From CAYQQR01 sp964420035 (GTDB taxonomy: Bacteria; Bacteroidota; Bacteroidia; Bacteroidales; SM23-62): a stretch of 64,000 bases of DNA. Positions 8,769 through 16,703 of the stretch are shown one piece after another. Where the stretch lies: the NCBI GenBank assembly GCA_964420035.1, contig CAYQQR010000021.1, positions 1 through 64,000 on the forward strand, in the 5' to 3' direction. The stretch's first letter is position 1. Every line of letters starts with the position of its first letter. Both the position numbers and the translations under genes were made by a program. The notes beneath the pieces are model-generated. The model saw only the letters and a list, made by a program, of their open reading frames with translations. It was not told where the DNA came from and did not search any database.

Positions 8769-8840
8769 TTCCTGAGTTCCTGTGTTCCTGAATTTCTAAG
8801 TTCGGATATGAGTTGAAGTGAACCCAGGAACCAAGAAGAT

Positions 8841-9524
8841 TCAGAGAATCTTCTTAATATTTTCCGTGACGATATGCCCGTCGAAGAGTTGAATGATACG
8901 GTGGGCTTTTTCGGCGTCGGTAGGAGAGTGGGTCACCATCACGATGGTGGTGCCGTCCTTGTTCAGCTCGGTGAGCAGGTTCATCACTTCTTCCCCGTTG
9001 GCAGAGTCGAGGTTACCCGTGGGCTCGTCTGCCAGGATCAGACTGGGCTTGATGACCACGGCCCGGGCGATGGCCACCCTTTGTTGCTGACCGCCCGATA
9101 GCTGCTGGGGAAAATGTTTCCTGCGGTGGGCGATCTTCATTCTTCCCAGTACCTCGTTGACCTTTCGCTTTCTATCGGAACCTGACATGTTGAGATAAAG
9201 AAGAGGCAGTTCCACATTCTCAAATACGGTGAGTTCATCGATGAGGTTGAAACTTTGGAAAACGAAGCCGATGTTCCCTTTTCTCATGTTGGTCCGCTGC
9301 CTTTCTTTCAGGTGCCCGACTTCCTGGTCGTCGAAATACAACTCCCCTGAGGTGGGATTATCCAACAAACCCAGTATGTTCAGCAAGGTTGATTTACCGC
9401 AACCCGAAGGTCCCATGACGGTGACGAATTCTCCTTCCCGGACCTTCATGTTCACCTTGTTCAGGGCCGTGGTTTCGACCTCATCGGTACGGAATATCTT
9501 AACAAGCTCTTTGGTTTCAATCAT
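8841..9524 (-). CDS. ABC transporter ATP-binding protein, MacB/LolD type
   Basis: About 227 residues from the start MIETKELVKIF; a longer frame begins at 9557 but adds a non-homologous stretch. Walker A GPSGCGKST, Q-loop FVFQSFNLI, signature LSGGQQQRVAIARA and Walker B LILADEPTGNLDS are all present. The family drives MacB/FtsX-type permeases in lipoprotein release or peptide/drug efflux. No permease gene is adjacent, so its partner must be elsewhere. Confidence 0.9.
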   Translation of the reverse strand: MIETKELVKIFRTDEVETTALNKVNMKVREGEFVTVMGPSGCGKSTLLNILGLLDNPTSGELYFDDQEVGHLKERQRTNMRKGNIGFVFQSFNLIDELTVFENVELPLLYLNMSGSDRKRKVNEVLGRMKIAHRRKHFPQQLSGGQQQRVAIARAVVIKPSLILADEPTGNLDSANGEEVMNLLTELNKDGTTIVMVTHSPTDAEKAHRIIQLFDGHIVTENIKKIL

Positions 9525-9713
9525 GGTCAAAGGCATTAAGTGTGACTTAAACAGCAAAGGTAAAGGATAATTTCATACCTTGAAGCAACAAAGGCACCCG
9601 GGGATTGGTCTGTATACCTAATTTGATTGCGTAAATCCGTGATTTTATTTATATTGGTGTCATCAATGGGTCATGAACCATGGGTTTAACATGACCCTGA
9701 AAAAGCTTCCGCC

Positions 9714-10088
9714 ATGGGTAAAATGGTTTTTTTTGTCGATGACGACCCGATGATCCTGAACTTACTGGAATATACCTTTAAAAGCAGATCCGGTATTGAT
9801 GTACGAACCTTTTTAAGTGGAGAAGAGTGCCTGAAGAGTTTGCACGAGAAGCCCGATGTGATCGTTCTGGATCATATGTTTCCACAAAAAGGCGCTGAGG
9901 ACGGACTGAACCTGTTGGAAAAGATCCGTAAGCACAATAACAACATTTCTGTCATCGTCCTTTCCAGTCAGCAGGACCAGTCGCTGATCCCCAAATTCAT
10001 AGAAAAAGGTGCCAGTAGATATATTGCCAAAGACGATTATTTCATTGATTCCCTGATCGAAGCCATTGAGAAAGAAGTACACCCCTGA
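9714..10088 (+). CDS. Single-domain response regulator (receiver only)
   Basis: A 124-residue CheY-like receiver. The acidic pocket is Asp9-Asp10-Asp11, the phosphoacceptor is Asp53 (VIVLDHMFP), Ser84/85 lie in VLSS, and Lys106 is in YIAKDD. There is no output domain, so it acts by protein-protein contact or in a phosphorelay. No kinase gene lies nearby. Confidence 0.9.
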   Translation: MGKMVFFVDDDPMILNLLEYTFKSRSGIDVRTFLSGEECLKSLHEKPDVIVLDHMFPQKGAEDGLNLLEKIRKHNNNISVIVLSSQQDQSLIPKFIEKGASRYIAKDDYFIDSLIEAIEKEVHP

Positions 10089-10150
10089 ACGGACAGGTAC
10101 AGGTTTTTGCTTTCAATGTTTCTTCCAGGCGGGGGTTCCCGGTTGTTTTC

Positions 10151-10181
10151 TTTTTGATATTTAATTTTATTTATACTTTTG
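10151..10181 (+). promoter_or_regulatory. Bacteroidota-type promoter for yceD-rpmF-plsX-fabH
   Basis: TTTTTG at 10151-10156 and TACTTTTG at 10174-10181 fit the -33 TTTG / -7 TAnnTTTG promoter form of this phylum, with a 17-bp spacer. The promoter lies inside what would be the first codons of the longest yceD reading frame, so the gene must start downstream. Confidence 0.7.
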
Positions 10182-10198
10182 CACCACTAAATTTGTGT

Positions 10199-10720
10199 GT
10201 GGTGAAGTATTTGAGAGCGTATTCCATTCCCTTCAGGGGATTGAAAGACGATTGGCACGAGTTTGATTTTGAGGTCACCAACAAGTTCTTTGAGTCTTTT
10301 GAAGGGTCTGAAGTGAAGAAAGGTCAGTTGGATTGCCTGGTCCGGATGAATAAGACCCCCCGTTTCCTGGAATTGTTCTTTAGCATCCGGGGACAGGTCG
10401 AGTTGGTATGCGACCGATGTCTCGAACTTTACCGGCAGGAGGTCTCCCTGGATGAAGATATCCTGATGAAGTTCGGTGAAGGGGAGGATGAAGATGAGCA
10501 TATCATGTATATCCCGGATCATCAGGCTGAGGTGCAGCTTGCGCAACTGATCTATGAATTCATCGTCACCCATTTACCGCTGAAAAGGGTTCATACCCAC
10601 GGAGAAGATTGCAATCAGGATATGCTGGAACGGATTGATCATCTCCGGGAAGAACATGCCAGCATTGAGAAACGTGGAAATCCATTTGACCAGTTGAAAG
10701 AACTCAGGAAAAAACTTTAG
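10199..10720 (+). CDS. yceD: YceD/DUF177 family protein (23S rRNA accumulation)
   Basis: A DUF177 protein of about 173 residues. The Cys pair in VCDRCLEL (C-X2-C) and the acidic mid-region (FGEGEDEDEH) are family marks. The open frame runs from an ATG at 10154, but that ATG lies inside the promoter, so I place the start at GTG 10199 (GTG 10202 is equally possible); this yields the family-like N-terminus KYLRAYSIPFRGL. YceD is linked to 23S rRNA processing and is usually encoded before rpmF, as here (31 bp gap). Confidence 0.82.
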   Translation: MVKYLRAYSIPFRGLKDDWHEFDFEVTNKFFESFEGSEVKKGQLDCLVRMNKTPRFLELFFSIRGQVELVCDRCLELYRQEVSLDEDILMKFGEGEDEDEHIMYIPDHQAEVQLAQLIYEFIVTHLPLKRVHTHGEDCNQDMLERIDHLREEHASIEKRGNPFDQLKELRKKL

Positions 10721-10751
10721 GTTCAGGAATTAGGAAAACAGCAATAAAATC

Positions 10752-10943
10752 ATGGCACATCCGAAGAGAAAAACATCAAAACAAAGAAGAGATAAACGGC
10801 GTACCCATTACAAAGCAAAAAAACCCACCCTGGCTACCTGCCAGACTACCGGTACCGTACATGAGTATCACAGGGCCTATTACGTGGACGGGAATCTCTA
10901 CTACAAGGGCAAAATGATTATGGAAAGTGAATCATCTCTCTGA
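10752..10943 (+). CDS. rpmF: 50S ribosomal protein L32
   Basis: A 63-residue L32 with the conserved start AHPKRKTSKQRRDKRRTHYKA. The zinc ribbon is degenerate: one Cys remains (LATCQTTG) and the other three ligands are replaced, as in the zinc-independent L32 form common in Bacteroidota. The stop overlaps the plsX start (TGATG at 10941-10945). Confidence 0.96.
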   Translation: MAHPKRKTSKQRRDKRRTHYKAKKPTLATCQTTGTVHEYHRAYYVDGNLYYKGKMIMESESSL

Positions 10944-11884
10944 TGCGTATTGGGGTTGACAGTATGGGGGGCGACTTTGCACCTGCGGCCAATATTCGCG
11001 GAGCCATTTTGGCCCGGGAAATGTTGCCTGACGATGTCGAACTGGTACTTGTTGGTGACGAAGATCGCATAAAACCTCTTTTAACCCTTGACCAGGGTAA
11101 AGGTCGCGGGTTTACTGTTGTACATACCCCGGAAGTGATCGGGATGGGAGAACATCCCGGTAAGGCCTTCGCCCAAAAGAAAAATTCCAGTATTGCCGCA
11201 GGACTGAAATTGCTCAAAAGCGGTGAACTCGATTCCTTTTCATCTGCCGGAAACACCGGGGCGATGCTGGTTGGTGCATTACAGATCATTAACTTCATTC
11301 CCGGCGTAATCCGGCCCGGCATTGCCGCACCTATTCCCACATTAAACAATTCCATGGCCATCATCATGGATGTCGGCATCAATCCCGACTGCAAACCCGA
11401 TGTATTGTATCAGTACGGTATTTTGGCCAGCCTGTATTCCCATTATGTTTACGCGATCAAGGAACCCAGGGTCGGACTTGTAAATGTCGGGAAGGAGGAA
11501 GAAAAGGGAAATTTACTGACCCGTGCCACCTATCAATTTATGAAAGACAGCCGGGATTTCAATTTCGTGGGCAATGTCGAGGGCAATGATTTCTTCAGTG
11601 GGGATGTTGCAGATGTGTTGATATGTGACGGTTTCACAGGAAACGTGGTACTGAAGCTGATGGAGTCCATCTACCAGGTTTCCCGGAATAGAAATATTGC
11701 AGATCCGTTTTTTGATCAATTCAATTACGAACACTACGGGGGTATGCCGGTTTTGGGCATACAAAAGCCCGTGCTCATCGGTCATGGTATATCCAATGAA
11801 TCGGCCATACGTCAGATGGTCCTTCATGCAAAGGAAGTAGTAGAATCTGGATTGTATGATAAAATTAAATTTGCATTCAATTAA
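10943..11884 (+). CDS. plsX: Phosphate acyltransferase PlsX
   Basis: A 313-residue PlsX. It starts with the family motif IGVDSMGGDFAP and contains SAGNTGAML (about 94-102), the VGLVNVGKEEEKGN segment and ICDGFTGNVVLKL. It makes acyl-phosphate from acyl-ACP, the first committed step of phospholipid synthesis through PlsY. It overlaps rpmF by one base and fabH by one base (TAATG), so the operon is tightly coupled. Confidence 0.96.
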   Translation: MRIGVDSMGGDFAPAANIRGAILAREMLPDDVELVLVGDEDRIKPLLTLDQGKGRGFTVVHTPEVIGMGEHPGKAFAQKKNSSIAAGLKLLKSGELDSFSSAGNTGAMLVGALQIINFIPGVIRPGIAAPIPTLNNSMAIIMDVGINPDCKPDVLYQYGILASLYSHYVYAIKEPRVGLVNVGKEEEKGNLLTRATYQFMKDSRDFNFVGNVEGNDFFSGDVADVLICDGFTGNVVLKLMESIYQVSRNRNIADPFFDQFNYEHYGGMPVLGIQKPVLIGHGISNESAIRQMVLHAKEVVESGLYDKIKFAFN

Positions 11885-12882
11885 TGGAAAAAATCAGAGC
11901 AGCAATTACCGGTGTCAGTGCTTTTCTTCCTGATTACAGGCTGACCAATGAAAAGCTGAGTACCATGGTGGATACCTCAGATGAGTGGATCATGCAGCGA
12001 ATCGGTATCAAGGAAAGAAGGATTCTGAAGGATCCCGAACAAGCCACCTCAGATATGGGCACCAAGGCGATTAAAAGCCTCTTGAAAAAGACAGGTACGG
12101 ATGCCAAAGACATCCAGCTTTTAATTGTGGCAACCGTTACACCGGACATGATGTTTCCCAACACATCCAATCTTATATGCGAAAAAGCGGGTCTGGTTAA
12201 TGCCTGGGGCTATGATATACTGTCTGCCTGTTCAGGGTTTTTATTCACTCTCCAAACCGCTTCACAGTTTATTGAATCGGGTCAATACCGGAAGGTCATC
12301 GTGGTGGGTGCGGACACCATGTCCAGGATTACAGATTACAGTGACAGAACGACCTGTCCGCTTTTCGGAGATGCAGCCACAGCCATTCTTCTTGAGCCCA
12401 CAAACGAAGAGCTTGGGGTCATGGATCATATCCTGAGGGTGGATGGAAAAGGAAGCAAGCATCTTTACCAGAAAGCAGGCGGTTCTCTTAATCCCACGAC
12501 CCATGAAACGGTTGACAGACGGGAGCACTTTGTCTTCCAGGAGGGACAAACGGTATTTAAATTTGCAGTCTCCAATATGGCCGATGTAGCTGTTGAGATG
12601 ATGAGACGTCATGATCTGACCCCCGAAACCCTTCACTGGCTTGTGCCCCATCAGGCCAACATGCGGATCATTGAAGCCACTGCCAGGCGTATGGGATTGG
12701 CGAAGGAAAAGGTTATGATCAATATCCAGAACTATGGCAATACCACTGCAGCGACCATTCCGCTGTGTCTATGGGAATGGGAAACCAAATTGAACAAGGG
12801 CGACCATCTTATTTTGGCTGCTTTCGGGGGCGGATTTACCTGGGGCTCGATATACCTGAAATGGAGCTATGATCCTCAATAA
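11884..12882 (+). CDS. fabH: 3-oxoacyl-[acyl-carrier-protein] synthase III
   Basis: A 332-residue KAS III. The Cys-His-Asn triad is visible: Cys116 (SACSGFLF), His256 (VPHQANMRI) and Asn286 (NYGNTT). It starts fatty-acid elongation by condensing acetyl-CoA with malonyl-ACP. It is the last gene of yceD-rpmF-plsX-fabH. Confidence 0.96.
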   Translation: MEKIRAAITGVSAFLPDYRLTNEKLSTMVDTSDEWIMQRIGIKERRILKDPEQATSDMGTKAIKSLLKKTGTDAKDIQLLIVATVTPDMMFPNTSNLICEKAGLVNAWGYDILSACSGFLFTLQTASQFIESGQYRKVIVVGADTMSRITDYSDRTTCPLFGDAATAILLEPTNEELGVMDHILRVDGKGSKHLYQKAGGSLNPTTHETVDRREHFVFQEGQTVFKFAVSNMADVAVEMMRRHDLTPETLHWLVPHQANMRIIEATARRMGLAKEKVMINIQNYGNTTAATIPLCLWEWETKLNKGDHLILAAFGGGFTWGSIYLKWSYDPQ

Positions 12883-12896
12883 GCTGCTTGCTTATT
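12878..12896 (+). terminator. Weak stem-loop over the fabH stop codon
   Basis: aataagc (12878-12884) and gcttatt (12890-12896) form a 7-bp stem with a 5-nt loop over the fabH stop. No long T run follows immediately, so termination is uncertain. Confidence 0.35.
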
Positions 12897-12932
12897 AAGC
12901 TGAAAATCAATTTATTTTTTAAAATTTTAATT

Positions 12933-12940
12933 TATATTTG
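12933..12940 (+). promoter_or_regulatory. -7 box (TATATTTG) for the bactofilin-atp operon
   Basis: A perfect TAnnTTTG lies 55 bp upstream of the bactofilin ATG, preceded by an AT-rich stretch with TTTA about 20 bp upstream of the box. It would drive the whole bactofilin-atpZ-atpBEFHAG unit. Confidence 0.6.
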
Positions 12941-12994
12941 TGCCTGTAGAAACGGATGCAGGTGATTCATCAAACAATGAAAAAGTAATTCATA

Positions 12995-13411
12995 ATGGCG
13001 AAGCTAAATAATGAAAACGAAACCAATGGTCACAACATGATTGGTGCGGGAACAATGATCAACGGGGATATCAATTCCAATGGAGATATACGAATCGATG
13101 GCAGTCTGACCGGTAAATTATCCACCAAGGGTAAGGTTATCATTGGACAAACCGGAAGGATCAACGGGGAGATCAAATGTAAAAATTCGGTCATTGAAGG
13201 CTATATAGAAGGAAAGATACAGGTCTCCAGCCTGTTGGAACTGAAATCCACTTCACAGGTTCACGGGGACATCAGTGCGGCTCGTCTGGCCATCGAACCC
13301 GGTTCAAGATTTACAGGCAAATGTGAAATGAATGGAACATCCTTCGAATATGGAGAAAAAACAAAATCAGACAAACCAGAAGAAAAAGAAGAATCAGTCA
13401 AAGTCAAATAG
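12995..13411 (+). CDS. Bactofilin (polymer-forming cytoskeletal protein)
   Basis: 138 residues with the DUF583/bactofilin core: repeated beta-strand rungs such as MINGDINSNGDIRIDGSLTG, GRINGEIKCKN and SQVHGDISAARL, flanked by disordered charged tails. Bactofilins polymerise into filaments that scaffold envelope enzymes. The 3' end overlaps the start of the next gene by 62 bp in another frame, and a bactofilin gene commonly sits ahead of the atp genes in this phylum. Confidence 0.9.
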   Translation: MAKLNNENETNGHNMIGAGTMINGDINSNGDIRIDGSLTGKLSTKGKVIIGQTGRINGEIKCKNSVIEGYIEGKIQVSSLLELKSTSQVHGDISAARLAIEPGSRFTGKCEMNGTSFEYGEKTKSDKPEEKEESVKVK

Positions 13412-13595
13412 TCCGGGTGCCTATATCACCATAGCCGCCCAGATGTTCATCATTATCTTCATTGGGGTCTTTGGAGGAACCCAGCTGGATAGCCTCATCA
13501 AAATGGAGTTTCCCGTTTTCACTGTTTTGTTATCCATCGTTTCGGTTGCCCTGGCCATTTATATCGCTATTAAAAACCTTTTGAAAATACATTGA
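13350..13595 (+). CDS. atpZ: AtpZ/AtpI-family protein
   Basis: About 81 residues from the ATG at 13350, giving the Lys-rich start MEKKQNQTNQKKKK; a longer frame starts at 13332. Two membrane segments (about 29-46 and 56-74) contain the AtpZ-type GVFGGTQLD turn. AtpZ/AtpI assist assembly of the c-ring of ATP synthase. It overlaps the bactofilin gene and lies 7 bp before the next membrane-protein gene. Confidence 0.85.
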   Translation: MEKKQNQTNQKKKKNQSKSNSPGAYITIAAQMFIIIFIGVFGGTQLDSLIKMEFPVFTVLLSIVSVALAIYIAIKNLLKIH

Positions 13596-13602
13596 CCCTG
13601 AC

Positions 13603-13989
13603 ATGAATTATTCACTGGCAGGCTTTGCCCTCCGCCTACTGATATATACACTGATCATCAGTCTTCTGGGCGCCATAGTTTTTTATTTTTTCCTTCCCGG
13701 GTATTATCAACCGGTCTTTCCTTTCCTTGTCATTTTCTATTATGCCCTGACCCTGCTCTTTCACTATTTTATTTTCAGGGGTCATCCCCGGAAGTCCCAC
13801 GGGTTCTTTAAAAGGTTCATGCTGGCCACCGTTCTCAAACTGTTTATTTTACTGGTTTTCCTGATAACCTACCTGTTGCTTGCCAGGATACAAATACTCA
13901 GCTTTGCCGTCGTCTTTTTCATTTTATATGTTTTTTATTCTGCCTGGGAAGTGAGCAGCGTACTCGGGATTGTTAAAAACAAAAGTTGA
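13603..13989 (+). CDS. Four-helix membrane protein upstream of atpB (AtpR/AtpI-like position)
   Basis: 128 residues with four hydrophobic segments (about 6-28, 38-58, 71-93, 98-117) and little else. The position between atpZ and atpB suggests an ATP-synthase assembly role, but the sequence alone does not prove it. Confidence 0.65.
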   Translation: MNYSLAGFALRLLIYTLIISLLGAIVFYFFLPGYYQPVFPFLVIFYYALTLLFHYFIFRGHPRKSHGFFKRFMLATVLKLFILLVFLITYLLLARIQILSFAVVFFILYVFYSAWEVSSVLGIVKNKS

Positions 13990-14034
13990 AGACATTAAAG
14001 GCTGGGTATAAATTGTTATTTTTACGAGGCTTAA

Positions 14035-15228
14035 ATGCAGTGGTTCATGAACAAGAAGACAAAATCGATCATCGCGTTATCCGGTGTGACCATTGCTTTG
14101 TGCATACTTTTTTTCTATCCCGTATTTGCCGCACATCCAAGCCATCAGGATGAGACGGTTACAACTGAAGAAGCACATTCACAGGTCTACGATACAGAGC
14201 ATTCTGCAGAGCAGCGGGAGGAAGCAATGCATGATGGGGAACATCATGATGAGGGATTTGATCCCGGGCATTTCATCATTCACCATATCATGGATGCCTA
14301 CGAATGGCATATCTTCACCTACAAAGACCTGCACGTTGCCATTCCCCTGCCGGTGATCGTGTATTCCATAGAGAAAGGCTGGCATATATTCCTGTCCAGT
14401 AAGTTTCATAAAGCAGATAACATCTATAAGGGATTTACGCTGGCCCATGAAGGGGAGTTTTCCGGCAAGGTGATCGAGATCATGGAAGACGGATCGGTGC
14501 AAAGGCCTTTCCTGGACCTGTCATTCACCCGAAATGCATTTGGCATACTGATTTCAGTAGTGATTCTCCTGCTGATCTTTATTTCCGCAGCCAAAGCCTA
14601 TAAAAAAAGAAAGGGGGCAGCACCCACCGGATTGCAGAACCTGGTGGAGCCTTTTGTAATTTTCATACGGGATGAAATAGCCATTCCTTCCATCGGGGCG
14701 GATAAATACCATCGTTTCCTGCCTTTCCTGCTGAGCCTCTTTTTCTTTATTTTCATCAATAATCTTTTGGGATTGATACCGGTGATAGGAGGGGCCAATG
14801 TGACCGGAAACATTACCGTGACCATGGTGCTGGCATTATTTACTTTCTTCATAACCAATATAAGCGGCGGGAGAAAATATTTGAAACATGTATTTAATAC
14901 CCCCGGAATACCCTGGTGGATGAAGATCCCCATTCCATTGTTACCTGTCATCGAGATCATAGGTATGCTCACCAAGCCTTTCGTATTGATGGTTCGTTTG
15001 TTTGCGAACATTACGGCCGGGCATATCATTGTACTTGGTTTTTACAGCCTTATTTTCATTTTTGGCAACATGGAGGCCTGGATCGGACTGGCGGTTTCTC
15101 CCCTGTCGGTCTTGTTTGCTATATTTATGTTCATGCTGGAGCTTTTGGTGGCCCTTATTCAGGCCTATGTATTTACCCTGCTGTCGGCCCTGTATTTCGG
15201 CATGGCCATTGAAGAAGCCCATCATTAA
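14035..15228 (+). CDS. atpB: F0 ATP synthase subunit a
   Basis: A 397-residue subunit a, long for the family because of an N-terminal extension: a membrane/signal-like segment, then a His/Glu-rich extracytoplasmic region (about 30-120). The helix with the essential arginine reads LMVRLFANITAGHI, and the C-terminal helices follow. It forms the proton half-channels with the c-ring. A second ATG at 14047 is possible. Confidence 0.95.
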   Translation: MQWFMNKKTKSIIALSGVTIALCILFFYPVFAAHPSHQDETVTTEEAHSQVYDTEHSAEQREEAMHDGEHHDEGFDPGHFIIHHIMDAYEWHIFTYKDLHVAIPLPVIVYSIEKGWHIFLSSKFHKADNIYKGFTLAHEGEFSGKVIEIMEDGSVQRPFLDLSFTRNAFGILISVVILLLIFISAAKAYKKRKGAAPTGLQNLVEPFVIFIRDEIAIPSIGADKYHRFLPFLLSLFFFIFINNLLGLIPVIGGANVTGNITVTMVLALFTFFITNISGGRKYLKHVFNTPGIPWWMKIPIPLLPVIEIIGMLTKPFVLMVRLFANITAGHIIVLGFYSLIFIFGNMEAWIGLAVSPLSVLFAIFMFMLELLVALIQAYVFTLLSALYFGMAIEEAHH

Positions 15229-15309
15229 AAATGATAATATTTGACCACACTCCACGCCCCACACTCACACCGCTTAAAACTTAAAACTTAATACTTAAAT
15301 CCTTCATTT

Positions 15310-15555
15310 ATGGAAGCATTCATCATTTTGCAAGCAGTATGGGGTAACGTTGCTGCAGCATTGGGAGCCGGAATTGCAACTATAGCCGCGGCATTTGGCA
15401 TTGGCCGTATCGGTGCTACCGCCATAGAAGCCATTGCAAGACAGCCTGAAGCTGCCGGGGATATACGGTCGAACATGATTGTCTCGGCAGCCCTCATCGA
15501 AGGGGTGGCATTTTTCGCCGTCGTAGTTTGTCTGCTGGTCCTATTCCTTGGCTAA
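15310..15555 (+). CDS. atpE: F0 ATP synthase subunit c
   Basis: An 81-residue two-helix proteolipid. The polar loop is ARQPEA and the ion-binding carboxylate is in helix 2 (AALIEGVAFF). The glutamate is followed by Gly rather than the Ser/Thr of sodium-type rings, so I infer proton coupling. An intrinsic-terminator-like hairpin follows the gene. Confidence 0.95.
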   Translation: MEAFIILQAVWGNVAAALGAGIATIAAAFGIGRIGATAIEAIARQPEAAGDIRSNMIVSAALIEGVAFFAVVVCLLVLFLG

Positions 15556-15568
15556 AGCTTTGCGAGAG

Positions 15569-15603
15569 CCCGGAGACAGGCGGTTGGCCTGCCCCCGGGT
15601 TTT
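15569..15603 (+). terminator. Intra-operon terminator/attenuator-like hairpin between atpE and atpF
   Basis: Arms 15569-15581 and 15587-15599 pair at 11 of 13 positions (two A-C mismatches) and are followed by TTTT at 15600-15603. Such a hairpin could lower downstream transcription or protect the upstream mRNA, raising subunit c over the other subunits. Confidence 0.55.
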
Positions 15604-15633
15604 ATTAATTAACTCCTAATCAGAACCTAAAAA

Positions 15634-16128
15634 ATGGAACTTGTTAAGCCGGATATTGGATTGATGTTCTGGATGCTGATCATGTTCAGCATCGTACTGT
15701 TCATCCTTGGCAAATATGCCTGGCCGGCCATCATCAAATCTCTTAAGGACCGGGAAGAATCCATTCAAAACGCCCTTAAGTCTGCCGACACGGTCCGGCG
15801 GGAAATGGAACAAATGAAAGCCGATAATGAGGTGATTGTGAAAGAAGCAAGAAGGGAACGGGACAACATCATCCAGGAAGCCCGCCAGAGCAGGGACCAA
15901 ATGCTTGAGGAAGCCAAAAAACGCTCTGAAGAAGATACCAAGAAAATGATCGAGCAGGCCCACAAGGCCATTGATAATGAGAAAGAAGCCGCTCTGCAGG
16001 AGATCAAAGACCTGGTTGCAGGTCTTTCTGTGGATATTGCGGAAAAAGTACTGCGTGAAAAACTAAAGGATGATAAGGAACAAAAAAAACTGATTGAAAA
16101 ACTGCTCAACGAGATACGGGTAAATTGA
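15634..16128 (+). CDS. atpF: F0 ATP synthase subunit b
   Basis: 164 residues: one membrane segment (about 9-27) and then a long charged coiled coil. This is the normal build of the peripheral stalk subunit b. Confidence 0.95.
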   Translation: MELVKPDIGLMFWMLIMFSIVLFILGKYAWPAIIKSLKDREESIQNALKSADTVRREMEQMKADNEVIVKEARRERDNIIQEARQSRDQMLEEAKKRSEEDTKKMIEQAHKAIDNEKEAALQEIKDLVAGLSVDIAEKVLREKLKDDKEQKKLIEKLLNEIRVN

Positions 16129-16137
16129 CAGACTCCT

Positions 16138-16692
16138 ATGAATTACAGCAAAATATCGGTCCGCTACGCCAAAGCGCTTTTCACCGCCGCTTTGGAAGAG
16201 AACAAGCTTGAACTTGTCAGGAAGGATAGCGAACTGATTAACGAAACCATGAAGCAAACACCGGAGATTAGCGAGTTCCTGGAAAGCCTGGTTCTGGATC
16301 CCTCAACCAAGATCAAAGGGCTGGAGATCGTTTTCAAGGCTAAGGTCCAGGAATTGACCATGAATTTTCTTCGTCTTGTAGTGGCCAATCGCCGGGAAGA
16401 TCACTTGGACGCTATTTTTCGGCAGTACGATAAACAATATAAGGAACACAAAAACATTAGACTGGTGAAAATCCGCTCGGCACACTCCATATCCAAAGAA
16501 GAACAGGATGGAATACTCGCACTGGTCAGGGAACTGTATCCCTCGGAACTGGAAGTTAAAAACGAGATACAGGAAGACCTGATCGGGGGTTTTGTCATGC
16601 AGATCGAGGACCAGCAGATCGACGCCAGTGTTTCCAGGCAGTTGAACAGTGTACGGAAAAAACTTAGCGTTAACCATAGTTTGAACCATTAA
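16138..16692 (+). CDS. atpH: F1 ATP synthase subunit delta
   Basis: 184 residues of OSCP/delta type: an N-terminal helical domain (ISVRYAKALFTAALEE) and a C-terminal segment ending in DLIGGFVMQIEDQQIDASVSRQL. It joins the b stalk to the alpha-beta head. Confidence 0.95.
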   Translation: MNYSKISVRYAKALFTAALEENKLELVRKDSELINETMKQTPEISEFLESLVLDPSTKIKGLEIVFKAKVQELTMNFLRLVVANRREDHLDAIFRQYDKQYKEHKNIRLVKIRSAHSISKEEQDGILALVRELYPSELEVKNEIQEDLIGGFVMQIEDQQIDASVSRQLNSVRKKLSVNHSLNH

Positions 16693-16703
16693 AATTTCAG
16701 TGT

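Noticed and set aside
6429..10088. A defence island around the caspase gene, ABC ATPase and receiver
   Set aside because: The caspase has a signal peptide, the neighbours are housekeeping-like and on different strands, and no nuclease, helicase or sensor genes are present.
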